From positions 186,001-250,000 of the forward strand of contig JBAMDO010000016.1 in NCBI GenBank assembly GCA_037074765.1: a stretch of DNA of 64,000 nucleotides, written 5' to 3'. Below are positions 44,690-56,600 of this stretch, piece by piece. A program made the position numbers and the translations under genes. The first letter of the stretch is position 1. Each line of letters opens with the position of its first letter. The DNA comes from Mansonella perstans (lineage: Eukaryota; Nematoda; Chromadorea; Rhabditida; Onchocercidae). The notes beneath the pieces were generated by a model. The model did not search any database, was not told the DNA's origin, and saw only the letters and a program-made list of their open reading frames with translations.

Positions 44690-45122
44690 TTACTGTTATT
44701 ATTTGCTGGACGATCAGTTAAGACCTGTGCTACTCAGCCACTATTTTTTTTTTTTTGATAAAAAAGAAAAGTAAAATAATATCAATATTAAGATTTTCAA
44801 ATTTTTTTATTCATTCTTAAAGATATGAATGCTATTATTGCTCACTGAAGTTATTATATTATTTTGGAAGTTTTCTAATTTTCATAAAACAAAAAATCGG
44901 CCTCTAATTGCTTATCAGGACATACTATTGCTCTGTCCTCTGTTTATTTTCTATGTTGGTACCGTATCATTTACTGTATTGTTGAAGATATATTGTTAAT
45001 TTATTATTCGCCGATATTTACGGTAATAACAAATAAACTATTTAAATTGGAAAAAACAATTTAAGCAGTAAAACAAATTGTTAAAGAGATAAGCCAACCA
45101 AGTGCGTTGGACAGGTAAATGA
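44690..45122. other. Spacer between UTP4 and the Neto-like gene
   Basis: 433 bp, AT-rich, same-strand neighbours. AATAAA occurs at about 45031, before the next gene. A weak acceptor-like GTTGGACAG lies 9 bp before the downstream ATG. The distance is larger than the roughly 100 bp typical of nematode operons, so I do not claim co-transcription. Confidence 0.5.
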
Positions 45123-48100
45123 ATGAATGTTGCTGTTCTGTTATTGACTTTTATGATAAATGTTATAAAGTCAACGGAAGGACAACAACAACAACAATCA
45201 CTACCACAGAAACTATGTGAAACAAAGGAAATTCATGGGAAAGGAGTGTCAGGAGGCTATTTGACATCTCCCAATTATCCATTCAATTATCCGCCTAATC
45301 AGGATTGCCTCTACAACATAACTGCATCGGCAAATTTGGTAATCCATCTAACCTTCACCCATTTCCATCTAGAGGGTCGTACGCTACGCTCTAATCAATG
45401 CCTTAATGATTATCTAATTGTTACTGTTGTGGATCATCAAGGACGTGAACATGTCGGTGAACGTCTCTGCGGTAATCAGCTTCCTGAACCTTTATACACC
45501 ATGCAAAATTCGATTTATATTCGCTTTCATTCCTCATACGCAAATGAGTATTCAGGTTTCCGACTACGTTACCAATTCTTGATAGAAGGTTGCTTCCATT
45601 TATTTTTTTTTTTTGGATTTAAATATTTGAGGTAAATTCACCGACCTGATTCCAAATGATTAATTTTCCTTTTAATTTCCAATCAGAATGAGCAAATCAA
45701 CAATTTCATATTTTTTCTTCTCAGTCTTTTCTACTCTTTCTGCTTACCGAAAAATATCGCGAATTAAGCAAAAACGAACTCTTCGAGATAGAATTTACCA
45801 TTAGCTACAGTAGAAGTCTGCAAAAGTGAGAATTTGCCATCAGTTACAGTAGAAGTCTACAAAAGTTGGAATTTGCCATCAGTTACAGTAGAAGTTTGCA
45901 AAAGTGAGAATTTGCCACCAGTTACAGTAGAAGTCTACAAAAGTTGGAATTTGCCATTAGTTACAGCAGAAGTCTGCAAATCGAAGAATTTGCCATCGAT
46001 TACTGTAGAAGTTTGCAAATCGAAGTTTGCAATTCGAATTTGCCATCAGTTTTTTTGCAAATCGAATTTGAATTTGCCATCAGTTACAGTAAAAATCTGC
46101 AAAAGTGAGACTTTACCATCAATTATTGTAAAAGTGTACAAAAGTGAAAGACAGAGTAGGAAAATCTGAGGTCAGGTAAAACAGATGGAAATGGTAAAAG
46201 GATGATAAAATAACAAAAATGATGTGTAAAATGATGAAAGTGAAAGAATTGAAATTTTTTAAAAACTTTCACTCTCTCACCACACTCGTATACTTTTTGA
46301 ACTTCGCACAGACTAGAAATCGAGAACATTCTCTATCTCTCTATTTGCGCTTTGATAGGATTGGTAGTCTTCTTGGCCAAAATATTACCGTGAAATGCAA
46401 TGATTAAATTCTGCAAATTTTTTTTACTAACTACCAAAAAATAATTTAAGTTTGTCAATCTTCAAGATATCCAGGCCAGATAAGAAGTTACTGTACAGGT
46501 AGAAACACAACAAAGTAGTAAATGTTGGTTTACAGTTATAATTATATGGATGTGACAATAACATTCAACAAACTTATTTAAATTGTTATTCAACATTCAG
46601 TATGAAAAATTTGTAATAATGACACACCAAGAATTCATCACTTCTGTCAAAACACTGAGCTAAGAGAGAGTGATAGAAATATCAAAAAGATTTTCCAACT
46701 GATAATTAGCCCGGATTTAAAAAATATATGGGTAGGGTTAAAAATTAAAATCTTTTGCTCTGCCCATTTTACTAACTATTTTCGATACTTTTTTTATATC
46801 TGTAATTTGAAAATTATGACCATTATTTTGAACGCAGCAGTAACAGAATTATTATGATAACAGTGATAATTCATGATAACCCTTGAAAATGATAACAACA
46901 ATAAATCTCTATAACAAGTGAGTATTGCTTCATTACATCATCGATATTTAGGGAATTCTTTTCCTCATAATTCTATCAAATTTTACTAAAAAATCAATTT
47001 AAAAAATAGTGAAAGAAAGGACAAAAAATTTGTTATGACGAAATTAGTATGTATTGAAATTGAAATTAATTTTTAATTATTTCCTAATTTCGATTTACAG
47101 AATCAATATTTGAGCCAGCTAGTAGCTATTTCGATGATGATCTGAGGTATCTGAAATACTGCGGTGGTCATAGCAATATAAAAACATTCGATGGTGAAAT
47201 ACGAAGTCCCGGTTATCCGTCATTTTATCCAAAAAATGTCACATGTAATTGGTTGTTACGTGTGGATCCTGGTAAAAAAATTTACATCCGTGTAGAATAC
47301 CTGGAATTATCACCAACGATGGGTTGGTTAATTAGCTTTTTTCAAGTATTAAGTTTTAATTAACGTCTTAATTTTATACGGTAATTCAATTTCTGAAAAA
47401 AGAAATCAATCCAGTATTTTTTTTTGCCTTTTTTTATCACAAATAAGAGATAATTTATAGCGGAATGTGATAAAGCATATGTAAACATAGTAGATGGTTA
47501 TCATCATGATTCAACAAGAGATATTGTAAAGAAGGATGATGATGCAAGAGAGGTGAAATTCTGTGGCAGTCAACTTTATTATACCGAAGAAGGTATGAAA
47601 TCATACTTGTCCACCGGGAATCGTCTCATCGTTCGGTATTATCTTATTTCCTCTTTCTACTTAATTAGTTAATCGTAACAATTTATTTCCAAAAGTTTTC
47701 ATCTATAGTCTAATGAAAAGGCAACAATACTTGAACATTTAAAAACAATAATAGTTAAAGATAATAACACTTCAAGATAATGATACATTAATGCTTACTG
47801 TTTTCTCTAATTAAACAAAACAAAAGTAATTAATGCGCTATGTTAATTAGCATCAAGTAGTTCTAATTATTTTTTAGATTTGTAACGAAAGAACATCCAA
47901 GTCCATCACTGTTAACAAAATATGAGCAACAGGATAAGCCGATCGGTTTCCGTTTGATATGGACTGAAGTTGAGGAGATTTTGCCGGAAGAAAATGCTTG
48001 TCCGGTAATTTTTTTTCTTAAAAAAACACATCTTTCATTATTATGCTACTAGCTAACTTACATTAGTTTACAAAAGTTTTATTTAAGCTTAAAAAAAAAA

Positions 48101-49515
48101 AAACATGACAACTTTCAGCAATATTATTGATATTTATACTTATATCTGAGGTACAATTATGTTTTCAAGAAAAGTAGTCCATAGTGGATAAATCCGAAAG
48201 AAAAATCCAGAAAAACCAAATCTTAAGCTTTATTGCATAATCAGTTTCACTTTACATCAATTTTTAATCATAATAAGATTTCTAGAGCATTTATAAATGA
48301 TTTTTAAATAGAACGATACATAGTTCATTCTTAGACAAACAAACGATAGATAATTGATTCCTAGATCTTTGATTCATTAAGCTTGATCTCGTATTTCTTA
48401 GCTAAATAGGTCTTCCAAATAAACAATTTTCCTTTCCAGTATTCAATAGTTCAACGAAAATATGAAATTTTTGATGAGATTTTAGTGACATTTATGCAAA
48501 CAAAACAAAAGAAAACTAACACTATGAGTATGATTTTAAATTTGCTTCAAGTTTTTAGTGACAATTTAGTGACTTGATGGAAGAGGAAATTTATAGGGTT
48601 TCGCTTGCAAAGGTGGTGAACTATGCATCGATAACGGACAAAGCGTTTGCGCAAGTCGAACTCAATTATGCATCGATAAATCGCTCATCTGTAATGGTGT
48701 GTATAATTGTGCCGAGAATGATTATACGGATGAAGATGACTGTAAGTTATGCTTTTCTCACTTACTTCACGTGAAGATTCTCAAATAAAACATAGCGTAG
48801 CTTCAGATGCAAATTTGAAGAGTATGTTGTTAATGAAATTTCTGAGATATCTTCTTATGTTTCTAGAATAATAATATCTAGTTGAAATTAAATTACGCCA
48901 AAGTAAACCTCACGCAAAATTATTTGCGGGGCAGTAGTCATATTGATTTGCTTAAGTTGACTTAAAAATTTTCCAACGTTAATGAATGATGATTGTCAAA
49001 AGAGCACATAAATCTTGCACGGGCATCCTTTTGAAAAGCAGCAATATACTGTATGGACAGTATCCTTGTTTTATGCTGAAGGACTAAATGCAGACTAGTA
49101 TGAATAATATTTGTATTTGCCATTTAATAGATTTGATGCATTCTTAGGCTATTCTCAACATATTATCATATCAATATGCTCAATAATTATCCTCTTGATA
49201 CTGCTCATCATATCGATCATTCTGTGGAAACGAAGAATTAAACGACGTACCAAAAAATGGAAATGTAAACATCCCGAAAACTCAATAGGGTCAATCTCAT
49301 TGGCGGATATTAATGGAAAAAACGCCGATATATGGGAACTAACGAGATGTTCCTCGATAAATCTTAGCCCATCGCTGGACATTCGTCATCTTAATCCTGG
49401 ATATTATCGAAGTCACTGCCGCCATCATCACAATGATCAGCAAAAGCCACAGAGAAAACAACAAAATCATATAGCTCTCTCCGAAATGAATACTTTTCAC
49501 TCCGCTTTATTATAA
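45123..49515 (+). CDS. Neto/SOL-2-like receptor auxiliary protein: 2 CUB + LDLa + TM
   Basis: Proteins of this layout (vertebrate Neto1/2, C. elegans SOL-2) are auxiliary subunits of kainate/AMPA-type glutamate receptors at the cell surface. Six exons: 45123-45588, 47101-47322, 47461-47635, 47878-48004, 48597-48741, 49148-49515. They total 1503 nt (500 aa), all in phase. Order: signal peptide MNVAVLLLTFMINVIKSTEG (1-20); CUB domain 1 (about 32-155; GGYLTSPNYPFNYPPNQDC, RFHSSYANEYSGFRLRY); CUB domain 2 (about 175-322; GEIRSPGYPSFYPKNVTCNW, GFRLIWTE); an LDL-receptor class A module (about 333-379) with CNGVYNCAENDYTDEDDC; one transmembrane helix (about 384-406) followed by the basic stop-transfer KRRIKRRTKKWK; and a cytoplasmic tail of about 95 residues rich in histidine and glutamine. 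Intron 1 (1.5 kb) holds a 39-bp minisatellite. The function is inferred from domain order only. The SOL-2 assignment is probable. Confidence 0.85.
45800..46165. repeat. 39-bp minisatellite in intron 1 of the Neto-like gene, frame-preserving
   Basis: About eight to nine diverged copies of a 39-bp unit (AATTTGCCATCAGTTACAGT, AGAAGTCTGCAAAAGTGAG). Because 39 is a multiple of three and indels are few, the plus strand keeps a 111-codon open frame with a 13-residue period (PSVTVEVCKSENL-like). Strong donors and acceptors of the host gene lie well outside it, so I treat it as intronic repeat rather than exon. Confidence 0.85.
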
Positions 49516-50077
49516 TTTGAATTATGATTACACTGAATTTTCTGTCTTAATGCAAGTTTTTATCTTATATTTCATATTTCGCTACACAACATGTCCTACG
49601 TCAAAATTTTATTCGTTCAAAGCTTCACAAATTTTTTTTTTGAAAAATTTCGAATCACTTCTAGTAGCGTTTCATTCTTGTCCTGTAATTTCAGTCTTTG
49701 GTTCAGATACATTAACCGAGTTTACTGTTCTCGAGATTTCTTTCTCGATGCAGTAATAATTTTTCATGCTCAATTTGCTTCCATTTGAAATAGCATACAT
49801 GCAGCCTAACATTTTCAATTTCAGTGAAGCAAATTTTATACATATTTTAATTATATTATGTTAACAAGCAGCAAAAAGGATAAAATTTTCCGAAACGAAG
49901 TAATTATGTCTCATAATAAGAAGAAGCAACGAAAAAAATTATGGGATTAAGGGATTAAATTATGGAATAATTATGGGATTAAATTATGGAATAACCTCTT
50001 ATCTTATCATAAGTCACCGAAGATGATTCTAAAACGCGCTTAGAAACTCAAAATCCATTCTAATCACCGAGCAAATT
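49516..50077. other. Convergent intergenic region
   Basis: 560 bp between the stop codons of the Neto-like gene (+) and XPNPEP3 (-), so both 3'UTRs. At 49936-49995 a short unit, TTATGGGATTAAATTATGGAATAA, is repeated about two and a half times. Nothing else was seen. Confidence 0.7.
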
Positions 50078-52271
50078 TTACAATATACAAACATTTTCAT
50101 TGTTTTGTTCATCGTGACCTGCCATCATCAGCCGTTCAATGCTTTCTGGATCCCTAACAGCATCTTTAGTGAGTACTTCCACTGCACCATTCGAATCAAG
50201 CAAAATATCATCTTCGATGCGCATGCCGATACCATGAAACTCATTCCTTATTTTTTTATTGTCATGCCGAATGTAAATGCCTAAAAACAAATAATGAAAA
50301 CGGCTTTCATTTCATTTCTTCATTTAGTTGATTCTTTTTACAAGATATAGTTACTTCATCTTAAACCATGATCAGTCTTACCTGGTTCAATGGTAAATGC
50401 AACTCCCGCCTGCAAGAGAATATCGCGAGGTATAGAGGAAGTATCGTGCACATCCATTCCAAGATAATGGCTCACGTGATGAGGACAAATTTTATCAGCT
50501 TCCTAGAAAAAAAGTCCTTTTTTTGATGATTCAAAAATCTTTTTTATTTATTGATTACTCTTGCAATTACTCGATAAGTTTTTTCAAAAATATTTTTAAA
50601 AAAAGACACGAACTTACATAAAGCAGCTCCTCCTTTCCCATACTGCTTGAAAATATTCCTACTTCAGCGAGATTTCCCGCAATATATTCGATCATTGTTA
50701 GGTATATTTCATTTAGTCTCAGTAATTCAGTTTGCCTAAGATAATTCAGAAGACGGGATTGCACATCATTCAGTGCATCATAAATAGCTTTTTGTGGAAC
50801 ACTAAAATGACCAGAAATTGGGAATACTCGTGTGATATCGCTTGAATAACCTTCGTAATCACTACCAGCATCTACAAGCATTATATCATCGCTGTTGATT
50901 GCCTAAAATTAAAATCTTAAATTTGGAAACTTAGGACACAAAAAATTTAATTCACTACAGCAAGTCCGATCAGAGAAGAGAAAGAAAACCTTATTTGCAT
51001 CTAGATAATGTATGATGTTGGCACGATTACCAGCAGCTACCACTGGCGGATAGGCAAGACCGGCAGCGCCACGACGTCGTACCTCCAGTTCTAATCGTCC
51101 AACAATTTCGTTTTCATTGTTAGTTCCTCGACTCTTTGCTATCATTGCGTTCATGGATTGTGCTCCAATAGAACAAGTTCGACGCATCAGTTGTTGCTCG
51201 GCTGATGATTTGATCCATCGCAAGGCATCAATGTGCTCACGTACTGACACAAACGTATTACATGCTGATAATACCTTCAATTCTAATTCTTTCATTCTAT
51301 CCACTCAGATGAAATCATACATAATTTCCCAACTTTTCATCAAAATTTCCATTTTTCAATTCAGTCGATAATGTTTATAAATAATTTGTCTCTCTAAATT
51401 TACTGACAATATGTAATCGAAAAAAAAACGGAATTGAGAGCTATCAACAGAAGCTAATTTAGAGAGAATGGAACAAAAAAAAAAAAAATCAAGCCAGAAG
51501 ATATTGAATATCGGAATGACACTGCCTCAAATTTCAACTAATCAACTGTGAAATCTAACACAAGCATCAATTAGTACAGAAAAAAGCTTCACTGACCTTA
51601 AAAAATCAATTTACCTCAGGAAGGCCATCCCTTACTGCTTGAATTGTTGTGGGATCGTATGAAACAGCATAACCGTTAGCATTTAAAATAAGCCTTTGCA
51701 AATCAGGAATTAGCTCATTTCGTTTTTTGATTTCATTTAAGCCACTGATATTTGCAATTTCGTCGGCACTCAATCCAGGACCTTCCCATAACTCTTGCTT
51801 TTCGGAACGTTCTGGAAAACAAAACATTTGGAGAGCTAAACAGCTAAAAAAGCTGAAATAAACTATTTGTTAATTATTTTCATGTAAATCTAAATTAGGA
51901 ATCATACAACAATTGAGATGAAAGAATAAAACAATACCTTCAACATATAAAATTGACTTCGGTTCCTGTTTCGACCCAGCCGTTATAACAAGTACAGCAT
52001 CCGGTTGATTTAAACCGGTAAAGTACCGAAAATATGAACATTGATGGAATGGATATGGTACATCTGGAGCATAAAATTGGCGTATAGCGGATCGTAGTAC
52101 CACAGCCACAGGTTTTTTTTCATTCTTTGAGATTGTTTGCCGTAATTTATCCACTAAATTCAAACGACGCTGCGTATATTCAGCAGCACTGATTGATTCC
52201 TTCATTGCTGTTACAGTAGCCATCGATGATGAAGTTATTCGTCGAAAACATCGACATATCCCTCCTATCAT
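50078..52271 (-). CDS. Xaa-Pro aminopeptidase 3 (M24B, mitochondrial)
   Basis: A metallo-aminopeptidase that removes N-terminal residues before proline. The XPNPEP3/Icp55 group acts on mitochondrial proteins after presequence cleavage. Exons: 52271-51938, 51811-51615, about 51300-50990, 50902-50618, 50502-50382, 50280-50078. The N-terminal creatinase-like domain contains [20 protein letters not shown]. The catalytic domain shows [20 protein letters not shown], the two metal aspartates in [33 protein letters not shown] (metal histidine), FTIEPG and [12 protein letters not shown] (metal glutamates), so all five ligands are present. The arginine-containing start [16 protein letters not shown] suits mitochondrial import; upstream in-frame ATGs exist (to 52397). 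Anomaly: exon 2 ends in phase 0, but the reading frame of exon 3 ([19 protein letters not shown]) has no phase-0 acceptor at its start. A micro-exon, an unusual splice site or a sequence error must lie between 51300 and 51615. Confidence 0.9.
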
Positions 52272-53656
52272 CCCACAAACCCACAAAAAAAATTTCCCTA
52301 AATTTGAAATTTTTAAATTTGTGATACTTTCAGATCTTACAAAATAATAGTAGAAAAAAATTGGCAGTTTGGAATAATGATAAATGAAATGTAGCAATGG
52401 ATATCAAGCTATCAGAAAGCCTCCGGGAAAACATCAAGGATTTTGTTGTGTTGGACAAATATTTTCACAAAGAAATTTTATTTTTGCTTCTAACAATAAA
52501 TCTATGAAAAGAAATCAGAAGCAGTTTTAACACCAACTGAGATTTGATTCACCGACATTTTTACCAGTGACACCAGTCTATCTAGTAACAATCAGTACAC
52601 CATAACATCGTAATGTTAATTTCCTGAACATATCAACAGCAATTACCTTTGTCTACTGGGACTACGATCCTGAGAATATGAAGTTATCTTAAAAACCTGA
52701 ATATATAGCTCAAAAAAGGCTTCCCAATTCAACAATTAAAACAATGCATAGCGCAGCTGTCTTTGTTAAAAATAAAGACCAAAAGATAATTACAAGTGTA
52801 TCCCTTATTTAACTATATGACTTTGCTTTTTTCTTGCTCAGGATTTTGAAACTATTTTTTTTTTTTTAGATATCAAAATGCTAATTGGAGAATTTTGTCG
52901 TACAAGTACAAGTGATGGTACTACCAGAAATTCGTAGCTCTAATATAAACTATACCCAAAAAAAGGTAAAAAAGCAGCAAACATTTCTCGTGTCGAATGT
53001 ATAGAACGGTTTATTCCAATACAATAACAAAAATTCAATTTAAAGGAAAAACGACAGTTTTGGATCTAAATTTTATCTCTCTGGTTTGTCACATATTGTT
53101 GTTCTCTTTTCCTTTTTTTTTTTTTTTTAGAAAGGACCCGATTAGATATTAAAATGAAATATCTATTGAATGTGTAATAATCACAATGACACCATATAAA
53201 GGAAGAAAATGGAAAACTTGAAGTTCAGAAAAATGAAACTGAATTCAAGTAAAACGTAAAATGACTGATAAAAGTAAAGATGAATGCAAATGATGTTGAC
53301 GTATTAAAAAAAAAAGAAAAAAGAAATACAAAATATGCGAAAACCATCAAAAATCAAATTGAAATTATGTAGGAAAAAGAAACATAAACATCAATTCTTA
53401 TGAACTTTTGTAAATGAAACGGAGAAAAGGAAATTTAATATATAAGATACAGTTAACAGTTTAGAAGAGAATGCAACATTTGCCATGCTTAGCCTAAGAC
53501 ATGAAACCATTCAAACATAACATTGCAGACAGACACACACACACACTATATGCAATCCAAGAGCATGAGCATGACAATTACTAGCACTGACGGTGAGGCA
53601 ATTACTACTCTTTCCAATTTCACTCAATTTTCTTTATTATAATAAACAATAGCAAT
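52272..53656. other. Intergenic between XPNPEP3 and the UBAP2-like stop
   Basis: 1.4 kb of AT-rich DNA holding the XPNPEP3 upstream region and the UBAP2-like 3'UTR. A T-run occurs at 53112-53130 and a short CA run at 53530-53545. No coding signal. Confidence 0.7.
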
Positions 53657-56600
53657 TTAAGACGCGCTCCAATGTTGTGGTCCGCCACCGTATGCTTTCT
53701 TATGACCATGCAATGGTATTTGCTGTGACATGTATCCTTGTGTCTGATAAACCTGCGGCGGCGGTGTTGCTTGCGCACCTCCTCCTAAACGATCCTTTGC
53801 GCTAGTCGAACTTCCATACTTATCCAGTTGCTGATGACCCTGATAGACCTACAACAGAAACGAAAATAATGGTCAAAAGTTTATAAATGCAAATAACGAA
53901 AAGTTTTGTCTAAATAGTTTTTAGACTCGTGTCATTTTATAGCACTAGTCATAAAATGTTCCAATTTCAAAAATTTAGATATTCTTCCAACCTTCTGTTG
54001 TTGAGAGGAAAGACGCTGGTCAGAAAGGGAATCCTCAACATTTTGCTGCGCAAACATCTGATGATTTAGTTTATGCTGTCCATTAGTAACATTCGGCAAC
54101 ATAAATGAAAAGGGCAGTTGGTTGATTTGCGGATGATAAGCAGGTGGCATCTAGAAAAATGATGTTTGCTTCTAAGGACTTGTAGGTCAGCTAGAAAATC
54201 CTAATGTTTAGAAAACTGTTGCTTTCAACAGCAATTCACTTATTTTCATGAAACGGATTCTAAAATAATACAACGATATATCACAAACTTGGAATATCGA
54301 ATTAATGTGATTGTGCTGAGGAAGCGTAAAGGCAGCAGCTGGTGGACCACTGAAACCTGGCGGTGGAGCAACCGCTGAACTGTTCACTGCACTTGAATCG
54401 CGCTGCTGTTGATTACCTAATATACTAGAACTGGTTCCGCTTCCTATTGTGCTATTCGCTGCTGCAGCTGCAGCTGTCGCCAAATAAGCCTAAAGCCAAA
54501 AATAAATAAACAGATACAAAATTATAGAAATTTGAAATCAAAAAATATCAATTATTCATTGTTCCCTCGGAGACCGAAAAAAGCTTTGAATAAAATAACA
54601 TTATACTTTAGAGAGATCAACAATACTGGGATGCTGGTCCGGTCGCTGCTGATGCTGTGACTGAACTGGAGGTGGCGGCTGATTTTGCTGCTGTTGTGAA
54701 GCAAGAGCTGCTGCTGGAGGCAACATTGTTGACAACGAGTTCATATCAAATTGTCCAACCCCTGAAACATCGTTACACGTCGCATTCAACAGAGAAAAAT
54801 AAATTCACTGCTAATAGTACAAATTAGTAGATACTGACCAAATGGATACTGTACCAACGCTGCCGCATATTCATCTTGTCGTACTCCTGCCATTGGACTG
54901 TACATATTCAGGTATGGATAATTGGCATACGGCAACTGCGTTGTAGTGTAAAGTGCATGTGGTGCCTGCTGCAAAATTACTGATGAGTTAGATTTGAATT
55001 CACTGTAATCATTAACTAAGATTATAACAAGTTCAAACCAACTTGAATGTCAACTGCAAATTCCGCTTTACAGATCATTTACATTTCAGTTATTATAGGA
55101 CAATTATACCTTACCTGCTGATGATGTAGTGAAAGCGGCAACTTTGCCGTATTCCGATTATCGGATGATGGATACGACATGCTAGACGTATCAGCATATG
55201 ACAGTCCGGATGTGACTGGCTGACGCTGAATTGTGTTTGCCTGATGTACTGCAGGTGAAGATTGGGGAATAGAAACACTACCGTTGCCGACTGATATCTG
55301 AAATACTCGTAATGATAACAACTAACTTCATTTTACAATCTGATGCATGCTATGCTCTCCGTTATAAAAATGGAAGAATTTCTCAGCTCATCTTTCCGTT
55401 TAAATTAGAGCAATTTTTCTAGCACAATCCGAATATTTTCGCTATGTTTACTGTAATGACAAATCCTGGAGGATTATTGCCAGTTTGGTGTTAACAGATT
55501 ATTTCTACAGAAGATTAATAAATGAATAGACTACGTAAAAATTATAGCTCAGTGGAAAAGTATGTCGAAATATATACTTTCGGTTGCTGCGAATTCATTG
55601 GCGATGAATAATCACGCACTGGACCATTTGAAAGCATGGATGATGATGAATCCGTGTTCATTTCAGCCTGAAACGAATTTTTGAATAAAATGACCGCAGT
55701 CTGAATCGCTCTTTGACAACAATTATTTCCTGCTATTGTTAACCGAATACCGGTTAGATAGCTGGAACATGTATTTCTCCAAAGTGAGACTGATCACGGT
55801 TCTCAAAAAAACCCATCATCCATCTTCGGTTATTGACATATAAAGTGGCATGAATTCAAAGCAAATCAGCAACGTTGAAATCCACATAATTCGCAATGAA
55901 AGACAAATATATTACCTTGGCCGTCTGGCTATTCAAAGAACGAGATTTAGACGGTGCACCATAAACATCACCATGCTCATCACTTCCCGTTGCTGAGTCG
56001 ACGTGGAAACCAAACTGGTACTCCGGTAAGGTTGGGCCATTTGCTTCGCCGGATACAAATTCCACAGTGCTCGAATGAGTGGTACGTCGAGATGTTGCTC
56101 GTGGAACTTGACCTGCTTTCGTATTTTGCAAAAACGACTTAGACATTAAACTTGATTGATTTGCAGTAGGTTTCGTAGCAGGAGAAGCACCACCAATTCC
56201 GAGATCATTTTTCAATTGTGCGGTCCAGTCAGCTGATGTATTCGTAACGGTGTTAACAACAGATGTATTTGTTCGAGATTGTTGTGATGCACCCACTGCA
56301 TGCATTGCGGTCCCCACGGCAGGATTTGTTGATGCAGATGCATCATGCCCAGCGAAAGGTGATGCTCGAGCTTCACGTCCTTTATCTGTTTCTTCAGAGG
56401 GCGCCGCTAACTGGCCACTCGTTGAGACAAGCCCATTGCTGAAATAAGTATTTAAAATCATATCTGTAGCACAATGAAAAAAAGAAGACATACTTGTTAG
56501 GACAACTAAGGAAAAAGCAGCAATCACATGAACCACTTACATTAATTATCAGAAATTTGCAGAGACTTTACAAAAAAAGTATGATTCAATCATACTGCTA

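Noticed and set aside
45834..46169. 111-codon ATG frame repeating a 13-residue unit
   Set aside because: It is the translation of a 39-bp minisatellite lying inside intron 1 of the Neto-like gene. Host exons splice in phase without it. Kept as a repeat and a question, not as a gene.
48574..48774. 66-codon plus frame MMEEEIYRVSLAKVV...
   Set aside because: Out-of-frame reading of the LDLa exon of the Neto-like gene, whose correct frame shows the six-cysteine module.
55954..56447. Two plus-strand frames of 62-65 codons
   Set aside because: Antisense shadows of the large exon 5 of the UBAP2-like gene.
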